Shown here in pieces: positions 1 through 8,556 of a DNA stretch of 64,000 bases. The notes below the pieces were generated by a model, which saw nothing but the letters and a program-made list of their open reading frames with translations, was not told the DNA's origin and searched no databases. Numbering within the stretch: position 1 is the first letter of the stretch; every line of letters begins with the position of its first letter. This stretch comes from Burkholderia sp. GAS332. Its GTDB lineage: Bacteria > Pseudomonadota > Gammaproteobacteria > Burkholderiales > Burkholderiaceae. A program made the translations under genes and the position numbers. The DNA lies in contig FSRV01000002.1 of NCBI GenBank assembly GCA_900142905.1, forward strand, positions 372,001 through 436,000, written 5' to 3'.

Positions 1-6
1 AAGCTT

Positions 7-1188
7 ATGTTCGATTACCTGAATAGCCCGGAATTTGTCGAAACCCGCGAGGGCATTCGACGCTTCGTTGCGGAGGAACTGCGGCCGATGGAGCAGGAAC
101 TTGGTCTCGGCAGCGAAGACGTCTGGCCGCGCGAGACGCTGCGCCGCGTATGGCGCCGCTCCGCCGCACTCGGTTTCTACGCGGCATGCCTGCCTGTCCA
201 ACTGGGCGGCAAGGGGTTGTCGATTCTCGAGCAGTGCGCGCTCAAGGCGGACCTCGCCGCGTCCGGTTCCGCGCTCGCGCCGCATGTGCTCGGCGATCTG
301 GGTGGTCCACCGCGTGTCGGCAACATGCTCAAGTATGCAAGCGCGGATCAGCTCGCACGCTATTTCGAACCGGTGATTCGCGGCGAGAAGTCGACCTGCT
401 TCGCGCTGACCGAACCGCACTCCGGTTCGGATGCGCAGAGCATTGCCACCACGGCGGTCGTGGACGGCGACGAACTGGTGATCAATGGCGTCAAGCATTA
501 CATCAGCGGCGCACCGTTCGCCGACTTTGCCATCGTCATGTGCGTGACGGACGCAACGACCACGCCACCCGCCATCACGGCGGTGCTCATCGATCTCGAT
601 CTGCCAGGCGTGACGGTGGAGCAGCAATACGTGCCGATGTCGGGGCAGCACATCGATGCGGACATCCGCTTTGTCGACGTCCGTGTGCCGCGCGCGAACG
701 TGTTCGGCGGCGAAGGCAACGGGTTCAAGCTCGGCATGTCGCGCATCAACGTCAACCGGCTGTTGCACTGTCCGACGATGCTCGGCCTCGCCACGGCGGC
801 CTATGAAGCGTCGCTCGATTACGCGCGCACACGTCGGCAGTTCGGCGGTCCGATCGCACGGTTCCAGGCGATCCAGCACATGCTCGCCGATATGGCCACG
901 GCGCTGTGGGCCTGCGAAAGCATGATCGCGCAGACGGCCGCGCTCGCCGATGCCGGTGCCGATCTGCGCATGAAGGCGGCCGCCTGCAAGCTGTTCGTGT
1001 CGGAACGCTGCTTTGAAATCGCGGACAAGGCCGTGCAGATTCACGGCAACGTCGGCGTGACGCGCCATCATCCGATCGAGCAGACGTTCCGCAAACTGCG
1101 CATGTTCCGTGTCTTCACCGGCACGAGCGAAATCCAGCGCAATACGATCGCCCGCGTGATTCTCGACCCCGCCGGCAGCGCGGCATGA
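7..1188 (+). CDS. Acyl-CoA dehydrogenase family protein
   Basis: A FAD-dependent acyl-CoA dehydrogenase of 393 residues, normal for the family. It shows the FAD/substrate motif LTEPHSGSD from about residue 134 and the C-terminal signature GTSEIQRNTIAR. The family oxidises acyl-CoA thioesters to enoyl-CoA and passes electrons to ETF. By eye alignment, the position of the MCAD catalytic glutamate (IYEGT in that enzyme) is Thr371 here (VFTGT). The alternative base used by isovaleryl-CoA dehydrogenase (LDLER) is Asn250 here (INVNR), so neither usual base is present. The next gene is a class III CoA transferase 49 bases downstream and the third a carrier, which suggests a catabolic operon for a small organic acid. 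The window begins only six bases upstream, so no ribosome-binding site can be judged and the true start could lie outside. Confidence 0.88.
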   Translation: MFDYLNSPEFVETREGIRRFVAEELRPMEQELGLGSEDVWPRETLRRVWRRSAALGFYAACLPVQLGGKGLSILEQCALKADLAASGSALAPHVLGDLGGPPRVGNMLKYASADQLARYFEPVIRGEKSTCFALTEPHSGSDAQSIATTAVVDGDELVINGVKHYISGAPFADFAIVMCVTDATTTPPAITAVLIDLDLPGVTVEQQYVPMSGQHIDADIRFVDVRVPRANVFGGEGNGFKLGMSRINVNRLLHCPTMLGLATAAYEASLDYARTRRQFGGPIARFQAIQHMLADMATALWACESMIAQTAALADAGADLRMKAAACKLFVSERCFEIADKAVQIHGNVGVTRHHPIEQTFRKLRMFRVFTGTSEIQRNTIARVILDPAGSAA

Positions 1189-1237
1189 CAGGCAGGCACG
1201 GTACGCAGAACCTCGCCACACCTTTTGCAAGGAAATC

Positions 1238-2341
1238 ATGCAGATGAAACCGGACTGGTCATGCCTGAACGGCGTCAAGATTGTCGATCTGAGTCAGTTG
1301 TTGCCCGGGCCGCACGCCACTTCAATGCTGATGCAATTGGGTGCGGACGTCGTCAAGGTCGAGCCACCGGGCACGGGCGATCCGGCGCGGCAACTTGGAA
1401 GCGCGGTGTTTGCGCAGCTCAACCGCGGCAAGCGTTCTGTCGCGCTCGATTTGAAGAGCGCCGCGGGCAAGGCAACGTTTCTCGATTTGATACGGGACGC
1501 GGATGCGGTCGTGGAGGGCTTCCGGCCGGGTGTCATGCAGCGGCTCGGACTCGACTACGCCGCACTCGCCGAGGTGAACCCGCGCATTGTCATGTGTTCG
1601 ATATCCGGCTTCGGGCAGACAGGACCGTATTCGGCATTGCCCGGCCACGATCTCAACTATCTGGCGCTCGGCGGATTCTGGTCGATACCGGTTCAGGTGA
1701 GCGAGCGCGTCTCGCGTCCACGGGTTCGCCTCGCGGACTATGCCGCGTCGAGTCATGCCGCGCTCGCGCTGGCCGTGGCGGTTCTCAGCGCACGCCAGAA
1801 TGGCCGTGGCCAGCATCTCGACGTGTCGATCCACGACTGCGTGATGGCATGGACGGCGCCCGCCGCGTGGACGTCGCGCGACTATGCGGAGGATCCCCTG
1901 GCATCGCCGACGGTCATGCCCGAGAACGACATTTTCGAAACCCGGGATGGGCGCTACCTCGCACTCGGCATTCTGGAAAACAAGTTCTGGCTGACCTTGC
2001 GCGAAGCACTCGGCGCCGACTACCCCGCGTTGATGGACGATCGATTCGCGTCGCGCCCTGGCAGGCAGCAGTTCAAGCGCGAGGTCAACGGACTGCTCGT
2101 CGAGATGTTCGCGGAGCGCACGCTTGCTGAGTGGCTTGAAACGCTAGGGCGTTTCGATCTACCGGTTTCGCCGCTGCTTGACGCACACGAGCTGTTTCGC
2201 GATCCGCACGTGCACGCACGCGGCATGGTCCGCGAGCTCGCTCACGGCAGATCCATGGCGGTGCGCTTTCCCGTGAAGTTCTCCGCAGGTCTGCCGGACG
2301 CAGACGACACCGTCCCGCTGCTCGGTCAGCACGATGGCTGA
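1238..2341 (+). CDS. CaiB/BaiF (class III) CoA-transferase
   Basis: A family III CoA-transferase of 367 residues, slightly shorter than the usual 390-410. These enzymes move CoA between carboxylic acids through aspartyl-CoA intermediates. The N-terminal block with GVKIVDLSQLLPGP and GADVVKVEPP is typical. The catalytic aspartate is probably Asp200 in DVSIHDCV, matching the DVSMQDAV block of formyl-CoA transferase. The ATG is preceded by AAGGAAATC. The flanking acyl-CoA dehydrogenase and the MFS gene, whose start follows 55 bases after this stop, imply uptake, CoA activation and oxidation of one substrate. The substrate cannot be read from the sequence. Confidence 0.9.
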   Translation: MQMKPDWSCLNGVKIVDLSQLLPGPHATSMLMQLGADVVKVEPPGTGDPARQLGSAVFAQLNRGKRSVALDLKSAAGKATFLDLIRDADAVVEGFRPGVMQRLGLDYAALAEVNPRIVMCSISGFGQTGPYSALPGHDLNYLALGGFWSIPVQVSERVSRPRVRLADYAASSHAALALAVAVLSARQNGRGQHLDVSIHDCVMAWTAPAAWTSRDYAEDPLASPTVMPENDIFETRDGRYLALGILENKFWLTLREALGADYPALMDDRFASRPGRQQFKREVNGLLVEMFAERTLAEWLETLGRFDLPVSPLLDAHELFRDPHVHARGMVRELAHGRSMAVRFPVKFSAGLPDADDTVPLLGQHDG

Positions 2342-2396
2342 GGCAACGCAATACCAGGGACGCAAAGACGTTCCGACCATCATGGAGACAAACCGA

Positions 2397-3701
2397 ATGG
2401 CATCCGAACAAAGCGAGTATCGGCCTTGGCGAGCGTGGTCCATTGCGATCATGCTGGCCTTGATGATGCTCGTGAACTTTCTGGACAAGGTCGTGCTCGG
2501 CCTCGTCTCCGTACCGATGATGCGTGAGCTTCATCTGTCGCCCACGCAGTTCGGGCTGATCGGCGGCAGCCTCAACTGGCTGTTCTCGATCTCCGCCGTG
2601 CTCGGCGGCCTCGCGGCTAATCGCGCGTCGACAAAATGGCTGTTGCTGCTGATGGCCGGCACCTGGACCGCGCTGCAATTGCCGATGCTGGTTGCTGGCT
2701 CGATCTGGAGTGTGATCGCGTGCCGCGTCCTGCTCGGCGCGGGCGAGGGGCCCGCGTCGCCGGTTGCCGTGCATGCGCTCTACAAGTGGTTTCCCGACGC
2801 AAAGCGCAACCTGCCTGTCGCGGTACTTCACCAGGGCAGTGCGCTTGGCCTGCTGGTGGCAGGTCTCACGATTCCAGCTATTACCGCCCATTGGGGTTGG
2901 CGAGCCAATTTTCTGGTGTTGTCCGCACTTGGCGGCCTCTGGTGCGTCGCGTGGCTCGTGTTCGGCGCCGAGGGGAAACTGTCGAGTCCGATGCGATCGG
3001 ACCACACCGCGCGTGTTCCGTACGCGCTGCTGCTGACGGACCGAACGGTCCTGGGCGTTTTCGCAGGGCATTTCGCTGCCAACTGGATTCTCGCGATGAC
3101 ACTCACCTGGACGCCGACCTGGCTGCAGCTTGGGATGGGCTACGCACCGCAGACGGCGGGCAGAATGTTCGCGTTGTTCGTGGCGATTACCGCGCCGCTG
3201 AGTCTGGGCCTGGCCTGGCTGTCCCAGCGCCTGCTGTCGCGCGGCGTGCCGTCGCGGGTTGGGCGTGGCGGCTTCCTGACGGTGACGCTCATCGTGGCGG
3301 GTGCGCTGCTTGCCTCACTGGCGTGGCCGGGTCTCCCGCCAATGCTCAGGTTTGTCTTGCTGACGCTCGGCAGCGGCATGACGCTCGTGACGTACTCGAT
3401 TGGGCCGGCCATGCTCGGCGAAGTGACGCCTGATTCACAGCGGGGCGGCATTCTCGCGTTAAGCAACGGTTTTTCGTCACTCGCCGGACTCGCCGCGCCG
3501 ATCGTGACCGGCTTGTTGATCGAAGGCGCCGGCCGATCGACTGCGGTTGGGTTCGAAGAGGCGAGCGTCGCGAGCGGCGTGGTGCTGCTGGGATGCGGCG
3601 TGCTCTGCGCTTTCTGCCTCGACCCGCAGCGCTCGCAACGCCGCCTGGCCCTCGGCGCGACACGTGCGCCGGCAGAACTCAACCTGGTCGAACGGGGCTG
3701 A
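2397..3701 (+). CDS. MFS transporter
   Basis: A major facilitator superfamily permease of 434 residues with about twelve hydrophobic segments. The first begins around WSIAIMLALMMLVNFLDKVVLGL, a typical TM1 with an acidic residue, as in organic-anion:proton symporters (ACS-like group). I chose the ATG at 2397 because GGAG lies nine bases upstream. An in-frame ATG at 2334 overlaps the CoA-transferase stop but would add an atypical hydrophilic leader. As the third gene of the run it probably imports the acid handled by the two upstream enzymes. Confidence 0.85.
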   Translation: MASEQSEYRPWRAWSIAIMLALMMLVNFLDKVVLGLVSVPMMRELHLSPTQFGLIGGSLNWLFSISAVLGGLAANRASTKWLLLLMAGTWTALQLPMLVAGSIWSVIACRVLLGAGEGPASPVAVHALYKWFPDAKRNLPVAVLHQGSALGLLVAGLTIPAITAHWGWRANFLVLSALGGLWCVAWLVFGAEGKLSSPMRSDHTARVPYALLLTDRTVLGVFAGHFAANWILAMTLTWTPTWLQLGMGYAPQTAGRMFALFVAITAPLSLGLAWLSQRLLSRGVPSRVGRGGFLTVTLIVAGALLASLAWPGLPPMLRFVLLTLGSGMTLVTYSIGPAMLGEVTPDSQRGGILALSNGFSSLAGLAAPIVTGLLIEGAGRSTAVGFEEASVASGVVLLGCGVLCAFCLDPQRSQRRLALGATRAPAELNLVERG

Positions 3702-3805
3702 CGGCTACCGCAAGACTGTTCCTCGCCGTGTATCTCAGGATATGCGGTAGTTTTATGATTAATTAGTTATCCATATAAATATAGATAGAAAAATCAAGGA
3801 GACGT

Positions 3806-4864
3806 ATGAAGAAGGTCTTGTATGTGGCGCTTATGAGCGTACTTTCCGGTACAGCTTATGCGCAAACTAGTGTCACGCTGTACGGCGACATCGGTGGGGG
3901 CTTCCGATGGACGAACGGTGCCAAGGGCGGTAGCGTAGTCGGATTCAACAACAATATCATTGCCGGCAACCAGTTCGGCTTCACCGGCAAAGAGGACCTG
4001 GGTGACGGTCTCAAGGCAATCTTCAAACTCGAGGGCGCATTCAATAGTGGCACCGGCGCGCAAAAGACCTCAGGTACGCTATTCTCTCAGGCGGCATTTG
4101 TCGGTTTGACCGGCGATTTCGGGCGCCTGACATTCGGCCGGCAACTAAATACCAACGAAGACTTTGGCATTCTCATCGACCCTGCCGGTGGGCGAGGGCA
4201 GTCCATCGCAATCGAACCCGGCGTGGTGTATAGCGCGAACTATTTCACACTCGATTCGCGCTTCAACAACACCATCAAGTATCTCGGTCAGGTCGGCGGA
4301 TTCCGCTTCGGCGCCAGCTATTCGCCAGGCGGCGTGGCCGGTGACTCGCACGCCGGTACGAACTTCTCGGGCGCTGCCATGTATCAATGGGGACCCGCGC
4401 TTGGCGGCGTGTCATATCAGAAAACCTGGAGCGCAACCACGATGCAGTGGGCGCAAACGTTCCAGACCGGCGGTACGCTGCAGATTGGGCCGGCGCGCCT
4501 CTACCTGAACTATGCCGACCTCACGGTTACCGGCACGACGCCGAGCGCGCCCAACCGCCGTGACAAGATTCCGGGCGGTGGCCTGGTGTGGGAGGTCACG
4601 CCGTCATTCCAGGTCACGGCGGCTTTCTTCGACGACATTGCCAGCGACCTCGGCAACGTTCAGTCTGCCAGCGGCCACAAGATCACGTCTTTTGCGATCG
4701 CCGAATATTTCCTTTCCAAGCGGACCGAGTTGTATGCGGAGGTGGATCGCAATGGCTTCTCGGGTGCTTATCGCTATGACCCTGCCAACATCACCGCCCT
4801 TGGCCTCAATCCTGGCGGCCATGGCATGACCGGCGTTTCAGCCGGCCTGATGACCCGCTTTTAG
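3806..4864 (+). CDS. Gram-negative porin (Burkholderia OmpC-like)
   Basis: A general porin of 352 residues with a cleavable signal (MKKVLYVALMSVLSGTAYA) followed by SVTLYGDIGGGFRW, the hallmark of betaproteobacterial trimeric porins whose first strand reads SVTLYGxID. The body alternates short glycine- and aromatic-rich strands and ends in LMTRF, with the terminal Phe that the BAM complex recognises. AAGGAG precedes the ATG. It follows the MFS gene by about 100 AT-rich bases, which probably carry its own promoter, and it may let the same substrates through the outer membrane. Confidence 0.92.
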   Translation: MKKVLYVALMSVLSGTAYAQTSVTLYGDIGGGFRWTNGAKGGSVVGFNNNIIAGNQFGFTGKEDLGDGLKAIFKLEGAFNSGTGAQKTSGTLFSQAAFVGLTGDFGRLTFGRQLNTNEDFGILIDPAGGRGQSIAIEPGVVYSANYFTLDSRFNNTIKYLGQVGGFRFGASYSPGGVAGDSHAGTNFSGAAMYQWGPALGGVSYQKTWSATTMQWAQTFQTGGTLQIGPARLYLNYADLTVTGTTPSAPNRRDKIPGGGLVWEVTPSFQVTAAFFDDIASDLGNVQSASGHKITSFAIAEYFLSKRTELYAEVDRNGFSGAYRYDPANITALGLNPGGHGMTGVSAGLMTRF

Positions 4865-4939
4865 GCATTCAAGGCGAGGTGATGAGCGTTTGTATTCCGC
4901 TGGCATTCCCTATTTGTTCACATTGACCGAAGGAACGGC

Positions 4940-5311
4940 ATGATTAACCCGCACCCACGCCTGCATACCCTGTTTGCCGCGGCGCTTCTCGCGTTCGCCG
5001 GCCATGCAATGGCGCAGTCCACGCCTGCCCCGGCAGACGGGGCATCGTTCTCCAGCGCCTCTACCGTCGCCACCACGAAGGCGTCGAAAGCTGCGGACAG
5101 GAAGCTAGCCCATCGCGTTGCTACCGCGCTCGAAAGAACCCGCGGACTGAACCCGGCTCGCATTCTCGTCAAGGTTCGCGACGGGCATGTCACGTTAAAC
5201 GGCTCGGTAACCGATAACGAGCAAGTCGCGTTGGCCGCTGATGCCGCAAAGCAAGTCGACGGCGTCAAGACGGTGGAGAATTTCGTCCGCGTTGCCGGAC
5301 CGTCGCTCTGA
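4940..5311 (+). CDS. BON-domain periplasmic protein
   Basis: A 123-residue exported protein. It has a signal peptide (residues 1-27, ending GHAMA), a short Ala/Ser/Thr-rich stretch, and one BON domain (about 58-120) with the conserved DGHVTLNGSV turn and the VDGVKTVENFV end. BON domains (OsmY-like) bind phospholipid or other envelope partners. GGAACGGC lies directly before the ATG. The gene sits between the porin and a secreted serine hydrolase, consistent with an envelope role. No enzymatic residues are expected. Confidence 0.88.
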   Translation: MINPHPRLHTLFAAALLAFAGHAMAQSTPAPADGASFSSASTVATTKASKAADRKLAHRVATALERTRGLNPARILVKVRDGHVTLNGSVTDNEQVALAADAAKQVDGVKTVENFVRVAGPSL

Positions 5312-5415
5312 TGGCTTTGAGAAACCTCATATCGTGCTGCGTCGAGCCTAATTGCTGCTGCGAAGGCGACAGCAATAACGATGAATCTGCAAGACCGTTC
5401 ACCAAGAGAAAACGT

Positions 5416-6762
5416 ATGAACCTCAGCAAACTTTCGGCCGCTTCGACAATTCGCTTGCGCGTTGCCGTGTCCGCCGTGCTCATCGGTACCGTATTGCCAA
5501 CGGCGGCACATGCGCAAATGGCTGCGCCCGTCACGGATCCCGTTGAACTCGGTGTCATGCAAGGTTTTCCTCCGCCGGCGGACAAGCTGGTAACGAAGGC
5601 GAACTCCCTGCGCTTTCCCAACCTTGGCTGGGCGCTACGCAACACGCGCATGATGATGCCGACGGCCAATGTCGAGCATGCGCGTGTGCCGATGCCTTTG
5701 CCAGTAGCGTCCGCGCTCGATCCCGACAAGGTGCAGTTCACCGTGGATGGAACGACGTTGAGTCTCAGCGATTATTTGCGGCGAACCTATACCGATGGTT
5801 TCATCGTCATTCACGACGGAAAGATAGTCTACGAGGGCTATTTCAATTCCTATACGCCGCATCAGGCCCACGCGTGGGCCTCCATGACCAAATCGGTGAC
5901 GGGACTGATTGCCACGCAATTGATCGACGAAGGTAAGCTCGACCCGGAAGCGAAACTGTCCGCGTACGTCCCTGAGTTGGCCGGCACCCCATTTGGGGCC
6001 GCCACCGTGCAGCAGAACCTCGATATGGAAGTGCCGGTCAGTTATCCGGCAGATCTACCACCGGACCTCGGTCTCTTTGGCGCCGTAGGATTCATCCCCC
6101 GGCGCAGCGATGCACCGGACACCATCTACGATTTTCTGAAGGTGACGCATCCAACGCCGAATGCGATAGCGGGCGCCATGTGGTACTACCAGAATGGCTC
6201 GCCGGAAGCGGTCGCCTGGGCGCTCCGGCGCATTACCGGCTTATCGTGGAGCGAGATGGTGTCGCGTTCGATATGGCAAAAGATCGCTGCAGATGACGGT
6301 GACGTCGTGGTGGATCGCACGGGGACGGAAATGGCAAGCGGCGGCTTCAACACCACACTGCGCGATGCCGCTCGCTTCGGCGAATTGATGCGCAAGGGAG
6401 CGGCTGGCGCTTCGACGCTCTTCCCGGTTTCGTCGATTCGTCTTGCCTTAAAACCCACTGACAACGCTGGCGCATTCGCGAAGGGCAATCTTGCCGTGGG
6501 GCATGCCGGGTATTCGTACCACGACTATTGGTACCAGGTGAACGACGGTGACCGGTCATTCTCGGCCGGCGGACGATTTGGCCAGTCGATTCTCGTGAAT
6601 CCGAAAGCCGGCGTCACGATCGTCAAGTTCTCCTCGTATCCGGATCAAGCCGCGCGCTCGACGAGCGCCGCGGCGGGCAACGCCATCCCTCGCGCGCCAC
6701 TTGCCACTGCCGAAGCATTGGACGCGGCGGCGCGTGCGATCAAAGCCGCGCTTGGATCTTGA
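5416..6762 (+). CDS. Serine hydrolase, beta-lactamase/NylB-like fold
   Basis: A 448-residue exported serine hydrolase of the class C beta-lactamase-like superfamily. It has a signal peptide ending TAAHA, then the active-site SxxK tetrad in ASMTKSV (Ser156, Lys159) and a YxN motif (Tyr258-Gln-Asn260). The late GGRFGQSILV block stands where family members have the third motif. Relatives include esterases, D-aminopeptidases and 6-aminohexanoate-dimer hydrolase, so the substrate is open. The reading frame is open from 5311, right after the BON gene, but the start at 5416 gives the signal peptide and has AGAGAAAACGT before it. Confidence 0.85.
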   Translation: MNLSKLSAASTIRLRVAVSAVLIGTVLPTAAHAQMAAPVTDPVELGVMQGFPPPADKLVTKANSLRFPNLGWALRNTRMMMPTANVEHARVPMPLPVASALDPDKVQFTVDGTTLSLSDYLRRTYTDGFIVIHDGKIVYEGYFNSYTPHQAHAWASMTKSVTGLIATQLIDEGKLDPEAKLSAYVPELAGTPFGAATVQQNLDMEVPVSYPADLPPDLGLFGAVGFIPRRSDAPDTIYDFLKVTHPTPNAIAGAMWYYQNGSPEAVAWALRRITGLSWSEMVSRSIWQKIAADDGDVVVDRTGTEMASGGFNTTLRDAARFGELMRKGAAGASTLFPVSSIRLALKPTDNAGAFAKGNLAVGHAGYSYHDYWYQVNDGDRSFSAGGRFGQSILVNPKAGVTIVKFSSYPDQAARSTSAAAGNAIPRAPLATAEALDAAARAIKAALGS

Positions 6763-6809
6763 ACGCGGAGTCGGCCATCGCGATCGGCCACGGCCGCGCA
6801 CTGGGAGCG

Positions 6810-7451
6810 CTACGAAAGGAGCGTAATTTCAATGCGCTCCTTTCCTTTCCCCGTGTTTTTACGCTTGAGCTTCAGCGCACCGATCTCGGCGGTCGACCGT
6901 GGATGCGTGCCCCCACATGCCATTCGGGCGAAGCCTTCGACTTCCCAGAACCTGCGCTCGGCTTTCTCGTCGCTAAACGCAGTCAGGATCGGGTGGTCAT
7001 GGCTGATAAGAGAGAGCGCTTCCTGCTCGAGAATCGGCAACAGTGGCGCCAGGCTGACGTCGCTGGCAAAGTCGATTCGTGCTTTGTCCGGCGATATGTG
7101 CGCGCCAATGCGTTCTATCCCAGGACGATGTTGGTACACCATCTGAAGGATCATCTCGGCCGCAAAGTGGAGGCGCATCAACCAATAGCGCCTATCCCAG
7201 TCGATGCACACTGACACGCGGTCACCGACCGTGAGGGTATGGTCGGGTGACAGTGTGTAGAGAATGTCTTGCCCGCGCTTTTCCGCCAACAGAACCGGGT
7301 AACCACCGAGCGTCCCGGCATCGCTCTCTTGTCCACCCGAGAAAGCAAAGAAGATCGTCTTTTCGACCTGTACCCGATGGTCGTCGACTTGGGTCACCAC
7401 CGTATCGAGCTCCGTCTGATACGGGGCGCTCCAGAATATTTTTTGTGTCAT
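6810..7451 (-). CDS. Alanyl-tRNA editing protein (AlaX-like)
   Basis: A free-standing editing-domain protein of 213 residues, homologous to the AlaRS editing domain and expected to hydrolyse Ser- or Gly-tRNA(Ala) in the cytosol. The N-terminal glycine motif FSGGQESDAGTLGG is present. The zinc-site motifs are HFAAE (His95, Glu99) and CGGTH (Cys179, His183). The usual first motif is HxxxH, so a glutamate replaces one ligand here. The start at 7451 follows AAGGCAAGG; the frame stays open further upstream without family-like sequence. It is convergent with the serine hydrolase. Confidence 0.87.
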   Translation of the reverse strand: MTQKIFWSAPYQTELDTVVTQVDDHRVQVEKTIFFAFSGGQESDAGTLGGYPVLLAEKRGQDILYTLSPDHTLTVGDRVSVCIDWDRRYWLMRLHFAAEMILQMVYQHRPGIERIGAHISPDKARIDFASDVSLAPLLPILEQEALSLISHDHPILTAFSDEKAERRFWEVEGFARMACGGTHPRSTAEIGALKLKRKNTGKGKERIEITLLS

Positions 7452-7562
7452 GCCTTGCCTTGATGAAACGACGTTTGTTGGCGGACATGCTACAGAGGGC
7501 GAACGCCAGCGACTTGTACAAACTTGCGGTCTGAACCTGCGCGCTTCGCCCATGCTGATCGA

Positions 7563-8441
7563 TCAGCCCTTCGCCCACGCGTCGGCAGTCGCAACGGCAA
7601 AGTCCCGGTAGGACCTCGGCTGCCGTCCGAGCAGCGTAGCCAGGCGATCGACCTCCGCTTTCGATGCGACTGCACCGTCCTGCTGATACCGGCGCATCAT
7701 CAGGCGCATGTCGTAGGCGAGCCAGCCCGGCGCGACCGCCTTGAGACGCTGTTCGAGCGTGTCGAGGTCGTTGCCGCCGTAGCGAACCGGACGTCCCAGC
7801 GCCTCCGCCCATATCGCAGCGATCGCGTCCGACGTCAGCGCGTCAGGTCCCACGAGTTCATACGTTTCACGCGGCAGCGGGTGGGCGGCGCGCTCGCGAC
7901 GCAGGAGTTCGCGGGCCGCGGCTTCGCCGATATCGCGGATATCGACCATGGAAATGCCTTTGCCGCCAATCGGCATGCCGTAGACGCCGTGCGTCAGCAG
8001 CGCGTCTTTCTGCCTGACGTCGTTCTGGATGAAGTAGGCGGGGCGCAGCACCGTCGCCGGCAGGTCGCAGTGCTCGATCATGCGCTCGACCGTGTGCTTG
8101 CCGGTGAAGTGAGGGACATCGACGTACTCCGCGCCCTTGAATACCGACAGATAAACAATGCCTTTCACGCCGGCTTCCCGCGCGACGCTCAGGGTCTGCA
8201 GGGCCTGTGTCAGTTCGTCCGCGGCGTTGGGAGCCAGCAGAAATAACGTGCTGACTCCGTTCATTACGCGCCGAACAGAGTCGATATCGGACAGGTCGCC
8301 CTTGACCGCGGTGACGCCATCGGGAAATTGAGCTTTCTCCGGCGAGCGGGTCAGCGCCCGCACGTCGGCGCCGCTGCCGTTCAGATGGTCGAGAACCTGC
8401 GTGCCGATCACGCCCGTGCTGCCAGTTACGAGGATTGCCAT
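7563..8441 (-). CDS. NmrA-like NAD(P)-binding protein
   Basis: A 292-residue Rossmann-fold protein of the atypical SDR / NmrA group. It starts with ILVTGSTGVIGTQVLDHL, in which the GxxGxxG dinucleotide motif is at residues 7-13. The group includes redox-sensing regulators, quinone-oxidoreductase-like proteins and azoreductase-like enzymes. The start at 8441 has CAGGAGAAAATC in front of it; the longer open frame to 8771 runs through the divergent LysR gene and is not credible. It is transcribed divergently from the LysR gene at 8557, which probably controls it. Confidence 0.9.
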   Translation of the reverse strand: MAILVTGSTGVIGTQVLDHLNGSGADVRALTRSPEKAQFPDGVTAVKGDLSDIDSVRRVMNGVSTLFLLAPNAADELTQALQTLSVAREAGVKGIVYLSVFKGAEYVDVPHFTGKHTVERMIEHCDLPATVLRPAYFIQNDVRQKDALLTHGVYGMPIGGKGISMVDIRDIGEAAARELLRRERAAHPLPRETYELVGPDALTSDAIAAIWAEALGRPVRYGGNDLDTLEQRLKAVAPGWLAYDMRLMMRRYQQDGAVASKAEVDRLATLLGRQPRSYRDFAVATADAWAKG

Positions 8442-8493
8442 GATTTTCTCCTGGGGTTGAATGGACTGGGTGAGTCCGTGAGACGAACAATAG

Positions 8494-8554
8494 TCGTTCC
8501 ATTTGGCACGCGAAAGTGCCAAAATCGAGACGTCTTGTCTCATATATGGAACGA
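8494..8554. promoter_or_regulatory. Nested inverted repeats in the nmrA-like / lysR divergent region
   Basis: Two nested inverted repeats lie between the divergent starts. The outer half-sites are TCGTTCCA (8494-8501) and TGGAACGA (8547-8554). The inner repeat is TTTGGCAC, six bases, GTGCCAAA (8502-8523). The right outer half-site ends two bases before the lysR ATG. This is a natural place for LysR binding and autoregulation. The symmetry is seen directly; the binding is inferred. Confidence 0.55.
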
Positions 8555-8556
8555 TT

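Noticed and set aside
5311..5415. Longer start for the serine hydrolase immediately after the BON gene
   Set aside because: The extra 35 residues have Cys-rich, non-secretory sequence, and the internal start at 5416 gives a normal signal peptide with a ribosome-binding site.
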